From Methyloterricola oryzae (GTDB lineage Bacteria > Pseudomonadota > Gammaproteobacteria > Methylococcales > Methylococcaceae): 64,000 bases of DNA. This document shows, in pieces, positions 28,242 through 35,916 of this stretch. The stretch's first letter is position 1. Each line of letters starts with the position of its first letter. Location: assembly GCF_000934725.1 (NCBI RefSeq), contig NZ_JYNS01000006.1, positions 124,001 through 188,000 of the forward strand. The letters are read 5' to 3'. The notes under the pieces were generated by a model. That model saw only the letters and a program-made list of their open reading frames with translations. It had not been told where the DNA came from and ran no database searches. The position numbers were made by a program, and so were the translations under genes.

Positions 28242-28535
28242 ATGTCGACCTTAACCATCCTCCCATCCGGCAAGTCCATCAACGCGGAAGTGGGAAAAAG
28301 CCTGCTGGAACTCATCCAGGCGGCTGGAGTAGAAATCGAGAACAATGGAAAAGGCAGCGACCACATTTTCGTACAGACCGGGCGCAAGAGTGTTTCCAAG
28401 ATCGCGGCTGAAGAGAACGCCAAACTGGACACCATGGTGGGCGTAGGCTCCAAGTCCCGCTTGGCCAGCCACGCCACTGTGACCGGTGAAGAGGATATTA
28501 CGGTCGAAGTGCTGGGCTTTTCCTCCGGCCTGTGA
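28242..28535 (+). CDS. Ferredoxin-fold protein without cluster cysteines
   Basis: A 97-residue homologue of the nif-associated plant-type [2Fe-2S] ferredoxins. The frame is well conserved (T-I-L-P-S-G-K-S-I, H-I-F-V-Q-T-G-R-K, E-N-A-K-L-D-T-M-V-G-V-G-S-K-S-R-L-A and E-V-L-G-F-S-S-G-L). The protein has no cysteine at all. Where the family has CX4CX2CH it reads N-N-G-K-G-S-D-H, several residues shorter, and the final R-L-A-C-Q-A is R-L-A-S-H-A. I checked this codon by codon. The rest of the fold is intact and the ORF has an AGGAG start, so it looks functional rather than decaying. It cannot hold a normal [2Fe-2S] cluster. Confidence 0.88.
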   Translation: MSTLTILPSGKSINAEVGKSLLELIQAAGVEIENNGKGSDHIFVQTGRKSVSKIAAEENAKLDTMVGVGSKSRLASHATVTGEEDITVEVLGFSSGL

Positions 28536-28574
28536 GTCCAAGACCGGTACAGCATTTCAATTTTTCGAAATTGC

Positions 28575-28601
28575 GGGGCCGGACAACTCCGGCCCCGTTT
28601 T
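28575..28601 (+). terminator. Rho-independent terminator ending the isc-nif operon
   Basis: A perfect nine-pair stem, GGGGCCGGA with TCCGGCCCC, a CAAC loop and then GTTTT. It lies between the cysteine-less ferredoxin gene and grxD. The T-run is short, so readthrough into grxD-bolA is possible. Confidence 0.8.
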
Positions 28602-28618
28602 AGCAGGGGAGTCCCACC

Positions 28619-28957
28619 ATGAGCAGCATCGAAGACACCATTCGCGACCAGATCGCCAACCATCCCGTACTGCTGTACATGAAAGGCGTGCCCGACATGC
28701 CGCAATGCGGCTTTTCCGCGAAGGCCGTGGCCTGCCTGCAGTCCACCGGCGTACCCTTCGCCTATGTGAACATCCTGGCCGCGCCCCAGATCCGCGAAAA
28801 GCTCCCGAGCGTTTCGCAGTGGCCGACGTTCCCGCAGCTCTTCGTGGGGGGCGAACTGGTGGGCGGCAGCGACATCGTCGACGAAATCCACCGCAAGGGT
28901 GAATTGAAGCCCATGCTGGACACCGCGGTGGCGGCAGCCACCCCGGCGGCAGAGTAA
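28619..28957 (+). CDS. grxD: Monothiol glutaredoxin GrxD
   Basis: A 112-residue CGFS-type glutaredoxin. The active-site motif is M-P-Q-C-G-F-S, followed by the G-x-x-F-x-x-x-N-I segment and W-P-T-F-P-Q-L-F-V-G-G-E-L-V-G-G-S-D. CGFS glutaredoxins bind a shared [2Fe-2S] cluster with a BolA partner and pass Fe-S clusters on. A BolA gene follows directly. The pair lies just after the terminator of the isc-nif operon. Confidence 0.95.
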   Translation: MSSIEDTIRDQIANHPVLLYMKGVPDMPQCGFSAKAVACLQSTGVPFAYVNILAAPQIREKLPSVSQWPTFPQLFVGGELVGGSDIVDEIHRKGELKPMLDTAVAAATPAAE

Positions 28958-28961
28958 ACCC

Positions 28962-29216
28962 ATGGAAATCGCCGAAGTCCGCCAAATGATCGAGGCCGGC
29001 CTGCCCGGCTGCGACCTGACCGTCGAAGGCGAGGGCTGCAGCTTTTCCATCGTGGTGGTCAGTGATGCCTTCGATGGCCTCTCCCCCGTCAAGCGCCAGC
29101 AGAAAGTCCTGTCCACGGTCAGCGAGCCCCTTTCCACGGGCGCCCTGCACGCCATCAGCATGAAGGTCTACACGCCCGCCGAGTGGGCCCGGGAACGGCC
29201 GGCGACCGTCGGCTGA
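28962..29216 (+). CDS. BolA/IbaG-family protein
   Basis: An 84-residue BolA-family protein. The R-Q-M-I-E-A-G-L-P-G-C start, F-S-I-V-V-V-S-D-A-F and P-L-S-T-G-A-L-H-A-I-S-M-K-V-Y-T-P-A-E-W segments are standard. BolA proteins pair with CGFS glutaredoxins, with a conserved histidine (here in A-L-H-A-I) contributing to the shared cluster. It starts four bases after grxD. Confidence 0.92.
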   Translation: MEIAEVRQMIEAGLPGCDLTVEGEGCSFSIVVVSDAFDGLSPVKRQQKVLSTVSEPLSTGALHAISMKVYTPAEWARERPATVG

Positions 29217-29351
29217 GACCCACAACGCCATCCACACTCGCAAAAGCATCTTAGGCGGCGCCCGCTACTGGCGCCGTGCCCCGTCCAAAGGACCTGCTAC
29301 GCAGCTTCCGACTAGAGATCCTTCACCAATCTGGGGCAGTCTGCCCAAGCA

Positions 29352-29367
29352 TGTAAGAAATGCGACA
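29352..29367. promoter_or_regulatory. NifA upstream activator site (TGT-N10-ACA)
   Basis: TGTAAGAAATGCGACA has exact TGT-N10-ACA spacing. It is 130 bases upstream of the -24 element of the AAA+ operon. Confidence 0.8.
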
Positions 29368-29445
29368 AGTCAGCGGTTTTCGTGCACGCCTAGGAATCAT
29401 CAATTCCTCGAAGACCAGGCTTAAGAAACGAAAATAGACTTTAAA

Positions 29446-29458
29446 GATCAATATGTTG
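29446..29458. promoter_or_regulatory. IHF-like site between UAS and promoter
   Basis: GATCAATATGTTG matches the IHF consensus WATCAANNNNTTR at all but the first base. It lies between the NifA site and the sigma-54 promoter, where IHF normally bends the DNA. It also overlaps a palindrome, GATCAATATGTTGATC. Confidence 0.5.
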
Positions 29459-29496
29459 ATCGCAACCATGCGCCGACACAAGGACCAGAGAGCGAG

Positions 29497-29512
29497 TGGC
29501 ACGGTAGCTGCT
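29497..29512 (+). promoter_or_regulatory. Sigma-54 promoter of the AAA+ operon
   Basis: TGGCACGGTAGCTGCT matches the -24/-12 consensus with correct spacing. The first ORF starts 92 bases downstream. Together with the NifA and IHF sites it makes a complete nif-type promoter. Confidence 0.85.
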
Positions 29513-29604
29513 TTTTGATCTTCGAGGGCACGCGCGGGCATCCGGAGAACCGGATGCTCCTCCCGCCAGGGCCAGGCTTGTCAAACCTTCACGGGGACAC
29601 CACG

Positions 29605-29808
29605 ATGAAACTGACCACGACCATCAGCCGCCTTTTGAAAGCCATGCGCCGTCTTGCCCTGGGGCCGCATCCGGCCAACCAGGACCGCAGTGTGAGCTAC
29701 CGGTTCCACTGGGACGAGTCGCCCAGCCCGGGTAGCTACCGCCGAAGGGATGGACTGAGGCCTCTGGAACTCAGGATCCAGGAGCGTACCCGGCGCCATC
29801 GAGACTAA
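29605..29808 (+). CDS. Small basic protein, first gene of NifA-type operon
   Basis: A 67-residue protein starting M-K-L-T-T-T-I-S-R-L-L-K-A-M-R. It is arginine-rich with a C-terminal R-I-Q-E-R-T-R-R-H-R-D. There is no membrane segment. GGGGAC lies seven bases before the ATG. It is the first frame after the sigma-54 promoter, which is the main reason to believe it is real. I recognise no family. Confidence 0.55.
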   Translation: MKLTTTISRLLKAMRRLALGPHPANQDRSVSYRFHWDESPSPGSYRRRDGLRPLELRIQERTRRHRD

Positions 29809-29873
29809 AAGGCGCGCCACTCAGGCAGGTCAGCCCCCCTCAGGCACAGACCAACCGCAAACAAGGTATAGCG

Positions 29874-30107
29874 ATGCCACTTTACGATTTTCACTGCAAA
29901 GACTGCGACAAGACCTTCGAACTGCTGATCAAGATTTCCGACACCCCCGTGTGCTCCGAATGCGGCGGGACGAATCTGGAAAAGCTGGTATCGAAACCGG
30001 CACCACCGGCGCAAACCCCCGGCATCGTGGCAAAAGCCAGGGCGCAGGCGGCGAAGGAAGGCCATTTCAGCAATTACAAACCGTCCGAACGACCCCGCAC
30101 CCGCTGA
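29874..30107 (+). CDS. FmdB-family zinc ribbon protein
   Basis: A 77-residue protein with an N-terminal zinc ribbon: M-P-L-Y-D-F-H-C-K-D-C, then V-C-S-E-C-G-G. This is the putative regulatory protein FmdB family (CxxC-type). The C-terminal half is a flexible, basic tail (K-P-A-P-P, A-K-E-G-H-F-S-N-Y-K-P-S-E). The role is unknown; here it follows a nif-type promoter. Confidence 0.88.
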   Translation: MPLYDFHCKDCDKTFELLIKISDTPVCSECGGTNLEKLVSKPAPPAQTPGIVAKARAQAAKEGHFSNYKPSERPRTR

Positions 30108-30173
30108 ACGCCCGGGACGCACTTTTGGCCAGGCAAGCGGTGGGTACGGATAGCAACTTCGCGACCCGGGGCG

Positions 30174-30431
30174 ATGCTTGATTCGCGCACCTTCAGCGCC
30201 AAGGAGGCCTTGAGCCTGCTGGGCAAGAAAGTCCGCGCCAGCCTCAGGCGCAGCGAAGTGCCCGCGGGCGCCGCGGGACGCGTGATCCGCGTAAGGCGAG
30301 GTGGACGCTGCGCCAGTGGCTTCAGCGTCGGCATTCAGTGGCAGGGTCAGGAGGGAACCGAGGAACTTACCAAGGCGGAATTCGAATGCTACGTGGCCCT
30401 CGAACCCGCCAACGATTCAACCGAAACATGA
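30174..30431 (+). CDS. Hypothetical protein in NifA-type operon
   Basis: An 85-residue basic protein whose middle (G-A-A-G-R-V-I-R-V and G-F-S-V-G-I-Q-W, then E-E-L-T-K-A-E-F-E-C-Y) suggests a small beta barrel. I do not recognise a family. It precedes the AAA+ ATPase gene by 13 bases, so translational coupling is likely. Confidence 0.65.
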   Translation: MLDSRTFSAKEALSLLGKKVRASLRRSEVPAGAAGRVIRVRRGGRCASGFSVGIQWQGQEGTEELTKAEFECYVALEPANDSTET

Positions 30432-30444
30432 AAGCGAGCAGGCG

Positions 30445-32148
30445 ATGAAGCTCCAGATCGAACGGCAGTACGTGGAAGCGATGGTGGAAGAGTTCCCCGG
30501 ACTCGCCCCGCTCAAGGACCAATTGCGCTTCGGCAACAAGGCCGAAGTGGCTTTCACCCAACTGGCCAATGCCGAGGTCGTCTTCCTGCGCAATCTCTAC
30601 GAGGAAGGGGGCCCGGAGATGCGCGCCCGCGCCGCCCACCTGGCAACCCTGCAGCAGGCCCTGAACGACGACGGCACCCGTTTTCAGGCGGACGAACTGG
30701 AAATGCTGGTGCCCGCCATCGCCCGCTACCTGGCCAAGGATGCCTTGCGTGGCTGGCTGTTCAGCGCCCAGGTCACTGGCCGCCCTCTCCCCTACGTACT
30801 CACGCGGCTGGACTACACCCCGGCGTCCAACGACGAGACCGGCAAGGTCTTCCTGGAACTCAAGGCCAACGCCAAGGCCACCATCGCCACCTTGACCCTG
30901 CGCATCAGTTCCAGCGACATCGTCGATAAAACCGTCGGCGAGATTTTCGCCGCCAAGGGCTTCCTGAAGGAAACCCCGCAACTGATCGCCGCCTACGACG
31001 CGACGGTGGAGAAATATTTCGATTGGCGCGCCCGCTACGGCGGACAATTCTCGGGCCAGGGCATCGGCTTCTACGCGGAGGATCCCGCATCGACCCACCG
31101 CAATACGGACTGGGCGCGCAAGGATGTGGTCGTTCTCTCCTCCAGCGGCGGCAGCGCCCGCCTGGTAAATGACGAGAGCATACTCACCAGCCGCGCCCTG
31201 ACCCTGGATGCGCCCGGCGATATCCTGGGGCCTTATCTGCGCAAGGCGGCCAAGAGCAATCACTACGAAGCCGAGGACGAGGTGCTGGAGACCCAGGAAG
31301 CCCTGGCCAAGGACCTGTTCACGCAACTGCCGGTGCATGCTTTCATCCTGATGTTCCACCTGGACCTGCACCATTACATCTGGGTGCATGTGGAGGATAT
31401 CGAGCCCTATGAATACAAGCCGGCGCTGAAGCAGAAACTGGTGCTGCCGGAGGAACAGACCGACCTCATCGACATCCTCACCGCCGAGATGGACGTACTC
31501 ATGGACGACATCGTGGCCGGTAAGTCAGGCGGCACCACGGTGCTGTGCGCGGGTCCGCCCGGCGTGGGCAAGACCCTGACCGCCGAGGTTTATTCGGAGA
31601 TCATCCAGCGCCCCTTGTACCGGGTGCATTCCGGCCAGCTCGGCCTGAACGTGGCAGCCATGGAATCCGCTCTCAAGGACGTGTTGACCCGGGCGCAGCG
31701 CTGGGGCGCGGTGATGCTCATCGACGAGGCCGACGTCTACATCAAGCGCCGCGACGACAACATGACCGCCAACGCCGTGGTGGGCGTCTTCCTGCGGGTG
31801 CTGGAATACTTCAATGGCCTGCTGTTCCTAACAACCAACCGGGTGGACGATATCGACGAGGCCATCGTCTCGCGCTGTATCGCCCTGATCAAGTTCAACC
31901 CGCCGGACGCCGAGGCGCGGCACAAGATCTGGTCGGTGATGACCGAGCAGTTCGATCTTTCGGTCAGTTCCGGCCTCATCGACCAACTGGTGGAACTGTT
32001 TCCGGACGCCACGGGCCGCGACATCAAAGGCCTGGCCAAGCTGGTGGCCAAGTACTGCTCCCACAAGCAGACCTCGCCCACGGTGGATGTATTCAAGCGC
32101 TGCTCCATGTTCCGCGGCATGGACATCGGCGGGCCGGGCCTTCACTGA
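30445..32148 (+). CDS. AAA+ ATPase in a NifA-type operon
   Basis: A 567-residue protein. The C-terminal third is an AAA+ module: Walker A G-P-P-G-V-G-K-T (about residue 370), Walker B V-M-L-I-D-E-A-D-V, and a sensor segment T-T-N-R-V-D-D-I-D-E-A-I-V-S-R-C. The N-terminal 350 residues have no domain I recognise and no membrane segment. ATG 30445 is chosen because it has a GCAGG and starts after the previous gene's stop. The classic CbbQ/NorQ-type activators and ClpX do not resemble the N-terminal part. A remodelling or protection role for nitrogenase or its maturation proteins is an inference from the promoter. Confidence 0.85.
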   Translation: MKLQIERQYVEAMVEEFPGLAPLKDQLRFGNKAEVAFTQLANAEVVFLRNLYEEGGPEMRARAAHLATLQQALNDDGTRFQADELEMLVPAIARYLAKDALRGWLFSAQVTGRPLPYVLTRLDYTPASNDETGKVFLELKANAKATIATLTLRISSSDIVDKTVGEIFAAKGFLKETPQLIAAYDATVEKYFDWRARYGGQFSGQGIGFYAEDPASTHRNTDWARKDVVVLSSSGGSARLVNDESILTSRALTLDAPGDILGPYLRKAAKSNHYEAEDEVLETQEALAKDLFTQLPVHAFILMFHLDLHHYIWVHVEDIEPYEYKPALKQKLVLPEEQTDLIDILTAEMDVLMDDIVAGKSGGTTVLCAGPPGVGKTLTAEVYSEIIQRPLYRVHSGQLGLNVAAMESALKDVLTRAQRWGAVMLIDEADVYIKRRDDNMTANAVVGVFLRVLEYFNGLLFLTTNRVDDIDEAIVSRCIALIKFNPPDAEARHKIWSVMTEQFDLSVSSGLIDQLVELFPDATGRDIKGLAKLVAKYCSHKQTSPTVDVFKRCSMFRGMDIGGPGLH

Positions 32149-32160
32149 GGAGAGCACAGG

Positions 32161-32412
32161 GTGTCGCAGAGTTTCGTGGTGGCGGAGATGAACACCCACC
32201 ATTTCATGTTCCGGGGAGCCGGACGCAGCCGCGAGCAGGCGCGTGCCGCCCTCCTGGGCGCCTGGACCCGTCACCGGGACGATTTGCTGGCCCGCTTTCC
32301 CGAAAGATCCGGGTCGATTCCAGCAGCCGAGCGCATGGAAGAGCATTTCAATATCCACTACCTGGAATTCGATCCGGACGCGGGCTACCGCGACGGCGAA
32401 CGCCTGGTGTGA
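32161..32412 (+). CDS. Hypothetical protein in NifA-type operon
   Basis: An 83-residue protein with a GTG start preceded by GAGGAGAG. Composition is mixed, with H-H-F-M-F-R-G-A-G-R-S near the start and E-E-H-F-N-I-H-Y-L-E-F in the second half. No family recognised. It starts 12 bases after the AAA+ gene, so it is likely to be coexpressed and may work with it. Confidence 0.65.
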   Translation: MSQSFVVAEMNTHHFMFRGAGRSREQARAALLGAWTRHRDDLLARFPERSGSIPAAERMEEHFNIHYLEFDPDAGYRDGERLV

Positions 32413-32433
32413 GCACCCAGACCATCACGACCC

Positions 32434-33126
32434 ATGACCCCGAACCCCATGAATTTCGCTTTTGCACCTGCTCCCATCGTCAGCCTGGAAGCCATGTCCA
32501 GCCGGCCGTTTCCGGTGCGCCGCATCTTCTGCATCGGCCGCAACTACCCGGGGCCTGACGGCGCGGCCGAGAAAGGCACCGAACCGGTGTTCTTCATGAA
32601 ACCGCCCGGCGCCATCGTGCAAAACAACTCCACTCTGCCCTATCCGCCCGGCACCGAGGCGCTGGTCCCGGAAGTGGAAATGGTGGTGGCCCTGCACAAG
32701 GGCGGCCGCAACATCCCCGCCGACCGGGTGGACTACGACTACGTCTTCGGCTACGCCGTCGGCCTGGACATGACCCTGCGCGATGCCCTGGATGCGGCCC
32801 TGGAAAAGGGCCTGCCATGGGAAAAGGCCAAGGCTTTCGACCATTCCGCCGCCTGCACCGCCATCACCCCGGAGTTCTACGCCGGCAACATCGCTTCCGG
32901 GCTGATCGAACTGAAGGTGAACGGCGAAGTGCGGCAGAGCGGCAATGTGTCCGACATGCTGTGGAAGATACCCGAGACGGTGCATTACCTGTCCACGCGC
33001 ATGGAGCTGTTTCCGGGCGACCTCATCTACACCGGCACACCAGGCAACGCCGGACCGGTGAAATCCGGCGATGTGCTGGAGGCCTCGGTGGCCGGCCTGG
33101 AACCCCTGATCATCACCATCGCTTGA
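32434..33126 (+). CDS. Fumarylacetoacetase-family hydrolase
   Basis: A 230-residue protein of the FAH family (including YcgM-like acylpyruvases and decarboxylases). Typical segments are I-F-C-I-G-R-N-Y, E-P-V-F-F-M-K-P-P-G-A, the metal-binding E-V-E-M-V-V-A-L, G-Y-A-V-G-L-D-M-T-L-R-D and D-L-I-Y-T-G-T-P-G-N-A-G-P-V. Most members act on oxaloacetate- or acylpyruvate-type compounds. Why it lies in a nif-type operon is unclear; a role in removing oxaloacetate tied to homocitrate or 2-oxoglutarate pools is speculative. Confidence 0.88.
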   Translation: MTPNPMNFAFAPAPIVSLEAMSSRPFPVRRIFCIGRNYPGPDGAAEKGTEPVFFMKPPGAIVQNNSTLPYPPGTEALVPEVEMVVALHKGGRNIPADRVDYDYVFGYAVGLDMTLRDALDAALEKGLPWEKAKAFDHSAACTAITPEFYAGNIASGLIELKVNGEVRQSGNVSDMLWKIPETVHYLSTRMELFPGDLIYTGTPGNAGPVKSGDVLEASVAGLEPLIITIA

Positions 33127-33148
33127 GCAATCCATCCGGGAGGAAGTC

Positions 33149-33388
33149 ATGCACATCACCACCATCCTGGTGAACGACATCCCCAAGGTCGCCGTGCGAC
33201 CCAACGACCGCAAGGCATTGAGCCGCTTCCTTCGCAACGGCGGCAAATATCTCAGCGGGGGCGTGCCGGACGCCACCATCACCCACCGCGACGCCGACGA
33301 GACCGAGGCCGCGCGCTGGCAGTCGGCCCTGGCCCTGCACCTGGCCTGGGGCGGCAACGAGGAAGATTTCTTCGGGGTGCCGCTTTAG
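33149..33388 (+). CDS. Hypothetical protein in NifA-type operon
   Basis: A 79-residue protein starting M-H-I-T-T-I-L-V-N-D-I-P-K-V-A-V. It ends A-W-G-G-N-E-E-D-F-F-G-V-P-L. GGGAGGAAG precedes the ATG, an excellent ribosome binding site. No family recognised, no cysteines. Confidence 0.65.
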   Translation: MHITTILVNDIPKVAVRPNDRKALSRFLRNGGKYLSGGVPDATITHRDADETEAARWQSALALHLAWGGNEEDFFGVPL

Positions 33389-33425
33389 GCCCCGCCACGA
33401 GTCATACGAACCCTAAGGAGACAGC

Positions 33426-33740
33426 ATGTCAGCCGTTATGAGCAAACCCGAGACTCCCGCCGTCGTTTACAGCTTCGAGGGCGCGCACGCCCATCTCGCC
33501 ACGGAAAAGGACATCGCCTTCGCCATCACCCAGGCCAAGGAGGTGTTCGAGCGCAACGAGGTGGACCCGCTGGCCTGCGCCGCCGCCATCGCCAAGATGG
33601 AAGGCGACGAACTCCTGACCCGCGAAGAAGCACTGCTCTGCGTCATCTGGGACGAGGCCGAGGAAGCGGCCTTCAAGGCCCTGACCATCGGCTGGCTGAG
33701 CCGGGACGTGGACATCATCCTCAAGGTGACCCCGGCCTGA
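33426..33740 (+). CDS. Hypothetical helical protein in NifA-type operon
   Basis: A 104-residue acidic helical protein. It has the run F-A-I-T-Q-A-K-E-V-F-E-R-N-E-V-D-P-L and later T-R-E-E-A-L-L-C-V-I-W-D-E-A-E-E-A-A-F. AAGGAGA precedes the ATG. No family recognised. It is followed four bases later by the GST-like gene, so the two are probably coupled. Confidence 0.65.
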   Translation: MSAVMSKPETPAVVYSFEGAHAHLATEKDIAFAITQAKEVFERNEVDPLACAAAIAKMEGDELLTREEALLCVIWDEAEEAAFKALTIGWLSRDVDIILKVTPA

Positions 33741-33744
33741 TCCG

Positions 33745-34377
33745 ATGGCCATGAAGTTCTACATGGCGCCGGGGTCCTGCACCACCGGCATCCATATCCT
33801 GCTGGAAGAATTGGATCTGGCTTTCGAGGTCTACATCGTCAACCTGCCGGCCGGGGACCATCTCAAGCCGGACTATCTGGCGATCAACCCGAAATCCACC
33901 ATACCGACCCTGGTGCTGGACGATGGCAGACCCTTGACGGAATTCCAGGCCATCGCCTGGTGGCTGGCGCGCAGCTACCCCAAGGCCAGGCTACTGCCTG
34001 AAGATGCCGTGGGGGAGACTTTGGTGCTGGAAACCATGGATTACGTGGTGCAGACCCTACATGGACAAGGCTTCGCCCGCATCTTCGCGACGGACAAATT
34101 CGCGCTCCGGCCTGAGGATCACGAAGCCATCAAGGAACAGGGCCGGCAAATCGTGGCGAAGGGCTTCGCCATCCTCGATTCCGTGCTGGCGGGAGGCTCC
34201 TACCTGACGGGCGCATTCTCCATCGCCGACGCCGCCCTGTTCTACGTGGAGTTCTGGGCGGACAAGCTCGGGATCGAGCTGCCGCCCAACTGCCAGTCCC
34301 ACTTCCGCCTCATGCTATCCCGGCCCGCCGTGCGACGGGTGCTGCGGGAAGAGGGCTATCACAGCCTGGTGGCCTGA
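33745..34377 (+). CDS. Glutathione S-transferase-like protein
   Basis: A 210-residue cytosolic GST. The N-terminal thioredoxin-like domain starts M-K-F-Y-M-A-P-G-S-C-T-T-G-I-H (active-site Cys/Ser region), with N-P-K-S-T-I-P-T-L and L-T-E-F-Q-A-I; the C-terminal helical domain has G-G-S-Y-L-T-G-A-F-S-I-A-D-A. GSTs of this kind occur in nif regions of Azotobacter-like species, where they are sometimes called nitrogenase-associated. The exact job is unknown. It ends the operon; a convergent fasciclin gene begins 20 bases on. Confidence 0.88.
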   Translation: MAMKFYMAPGSCTTGIHILLEELDLAFEVYIVNLPAGDHLKPDYLAINPKSTIPTLVLDDGRPLTEFQAIAWWLARSYPKARLLPEDAVGETLVLETMDYVVQTLHGQGFARIFATDKFALRPEDHEAIKEQGRQIVAKGFAILDSVLAGGSYLTGAFSIADAALFYVEFWADKLGIELPPNCQSHFRLMLSRPAVRRVLREEGYHSLVA

Positions 34378-34397
34378 ACCGAAGGAAACACCCTCCC

Positions 34398-34955
34398 TCA
34401 CTTGAACTGCGGCAGCAGAACGCTGTCGATGATCCAGACGATGCCATTGCTGGTGCGTACCCCCTCGCAAGCCGCCGTGGATTGATTGACCTGCGGCCCC
34501 TTGTCGTACTCCAGGAAAACCGACTGCCCCTGCAGCGTGGTCACTTCCCTGGGACTGAGCGGGCGGCGCGGATCGGCGTTGCGGGAAGCGACGACATGAT
34601 AGGTCAGCACCTCCGTCAGCACGGCCGTGTCGCTACCCAGGGCCGACAGCACCGGCGCTGGTATCTTGGCGAAGGCGTCATTGGTTGGCGCGTACACGGT
34701 GAAGGGGCCCGGACCGTTCAAGGCATCCACCAGGTTGGCGGCGATCACCAGGTCCTTGAGAGTGCTCAAGGCGGGCGTGGCAATGGCGGCTTCCACGATG
34801 GTGCCATCGAAGTTCGTCAGCTTGGTCCTTCGGCAGGCATTGTAGGCGGAACCCCCAGCCGAGGTTTCATGGGCTTCGGCCGGAACGGCCAGCGTCGCTG
34901 CGACGGCTGCCAAAATGCAGGCGTGTAGACTGCGGGAAATCTTTGTAGCGTTCAT
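34398..34955 (-). CDS. Secreted fasciclin-domain protein
   Basis: A 185-residue exported protein. Residues 1-30 form a Sec signal ending in A-E-A. One fasciclin (FAS1) domain follows: G-P-F-T-V-Y-A-P-T-N-D-A-F-A-K and L-T-Y-H-V-V are hallmark segments. ATG 34955 has AGGAGA upstream. FAS1 proteins take part in adhesion or surface interactions. The C-terminus contains a N-G-I-V-W-I-I-D-S-V-L-L-P element. Confidence 0.92.
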   Translation of the reverse strand: MNATKISRSLHACILAAVAATLAVPAEAHETSAGGSAYNACRRTKLTNFDGTIVEAAIATPALSTLKDLVIAANLVDALNGPGPFTVYAPTNDAFAKIPAPVLSALGSDTAVLTEVLTYHVVASRNADPRRPLSPREVTTLQGQSVFLEYDKGPQVNQSTAACEGVRTSNGIVWIIDSVLLPQFK

Positions 34956-35193
34956 GATGATCTCTCCTCTCAAGTTGCAAGCATCAGTCAGTTCTGGTTT
35001 CATCATTCGGTCGGATCGCGCCAGGACGTTCCAAGTTCTGCCTCGCCGCGTCGGCCGCCTGGCTTGTGCTCAGGTGGGTTGAAGATTAAGAGAACGCCGG
35101 TGAATGCCGCGTAAACCCGATGTGAAGAAAGCGTGAAAGCGTAAGCTCCGGTGTTCGGATCTCCGTCAGGCCCACCCCATTGACCCTGCCGCC

Positions 35194-35916
35194 ATGTCGC
35201 AAGTCCCCTCGCCCCACTCCCTGCTGCTGGTGGAAGACCACCGGGACATCGCGGCCCTGATCTTCGAGTACTTCGAAAAACGCGGCTACACACTGGACCA
35301 CGCCGCCGATGCCATCACTGGCCTGCACCTGGCGGTGAGCAACACCTATGACGTGATCATTCTCGACCTGCGCCTGCCCGGCATGGATGGCTTGAGCGTG
35401 TGCGAGAAACTGCGGCGGGAAGCCAGGCTGACGACGCCAATACTCATGCTGACCGCCCGCGATACCCTGCAGGACAAGGTGGCCGGACTCGAAGCCGGCG
35501 CCGACGATTATTTGGTGAAGCCCTTCGACCTGCTGGAACTGGAGGCCCGGGTGCGCTCGCTGATCCGGCGGCATCGGGCAGAGTTGACACCGGAGGTGCT
35601 GCGGGTGGGCGATCTCAGCCTGGATCTGGGAACCCAGGAGGTGCACCGGGCAGGGGAAAGGCTGGAGATTTCACCCACGGGCAAGAAGATTCTGAAACTG
35701 CTCATGCGGGCGTCGCCCAACCTGGTCACCCGGCGGGAGATCGAGCGGGAAATCTGGGGCGATGAGCTGCCTGACAGCGACACTTTGCGCAGCCACCTCT
35801 ACAACCTGCGCAAGGCGGTGGACAAACCCTTCCGCGAGCCCATGATCTGCACCGTGCAAAGCCTGGGCTACCGCCTCATCAAGCCCCATGCCGAACAAAC
35901 AGAGAATCAGCCGTAA
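35194..35916 (+). CDS. OmpR-family response regulator
   Basis: 240 residues. Receiver domain with E-D-H-R, phospho-acceptor in I-I-L-D-L-R-L-P-G-M-D-G and lysine in Y-L-V-K-P-F. The winged-helix DNA-binding domain follows (S-P-T-G-K-K-I-L-K-L-L and Y-N-L-R-K-A-V-D-K-P). It overlaps the histidine kinase gene by 29 bases. Target genes are unknown; divergent genes are the fasciclin protein and, further on, the RND operon. Confidence 0.93.
   Translation: MSQVPSPHSLLLVEDHRDIAALIFEYFEKRGYTLDHAADAITGLHLAVSNTYDVIILDLRLPGMDGLSVCEKLRREARLTTPILMLTARDTLQDKVAGLEAGADDYLVKPFDLLELEARVRSLIRRHRAELTPEVLRVGDLSLDLGTQEVHRAGERLEISPTGKKILKLLMRASPNLVTRREIEREIWGDELPDSDTLRSHLYNLRKAVDKPFREPMICTVQSLGYRLIKPHAEQTENQP

Larger units (their letters stand above)
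29217..29604. other. Regulatory gap between bolA and the AAA+ operon
   Basis: About 390 bases with no gene. It holds a GC hairpin after bolA (CGGCGCC, loop, GGCGCCG at 29256-29276; no T-run), a NifA-type site, an IHF-like site and a sigma-54 promoter, described separately. Confidence 0.75.

Noticed and set aside
29515-29604. Longer start for the first gene of the AAA+ operon
   Set aside because: The extension begins inside the sigma-54 promoter region, upstream of or at the expected transcription start.
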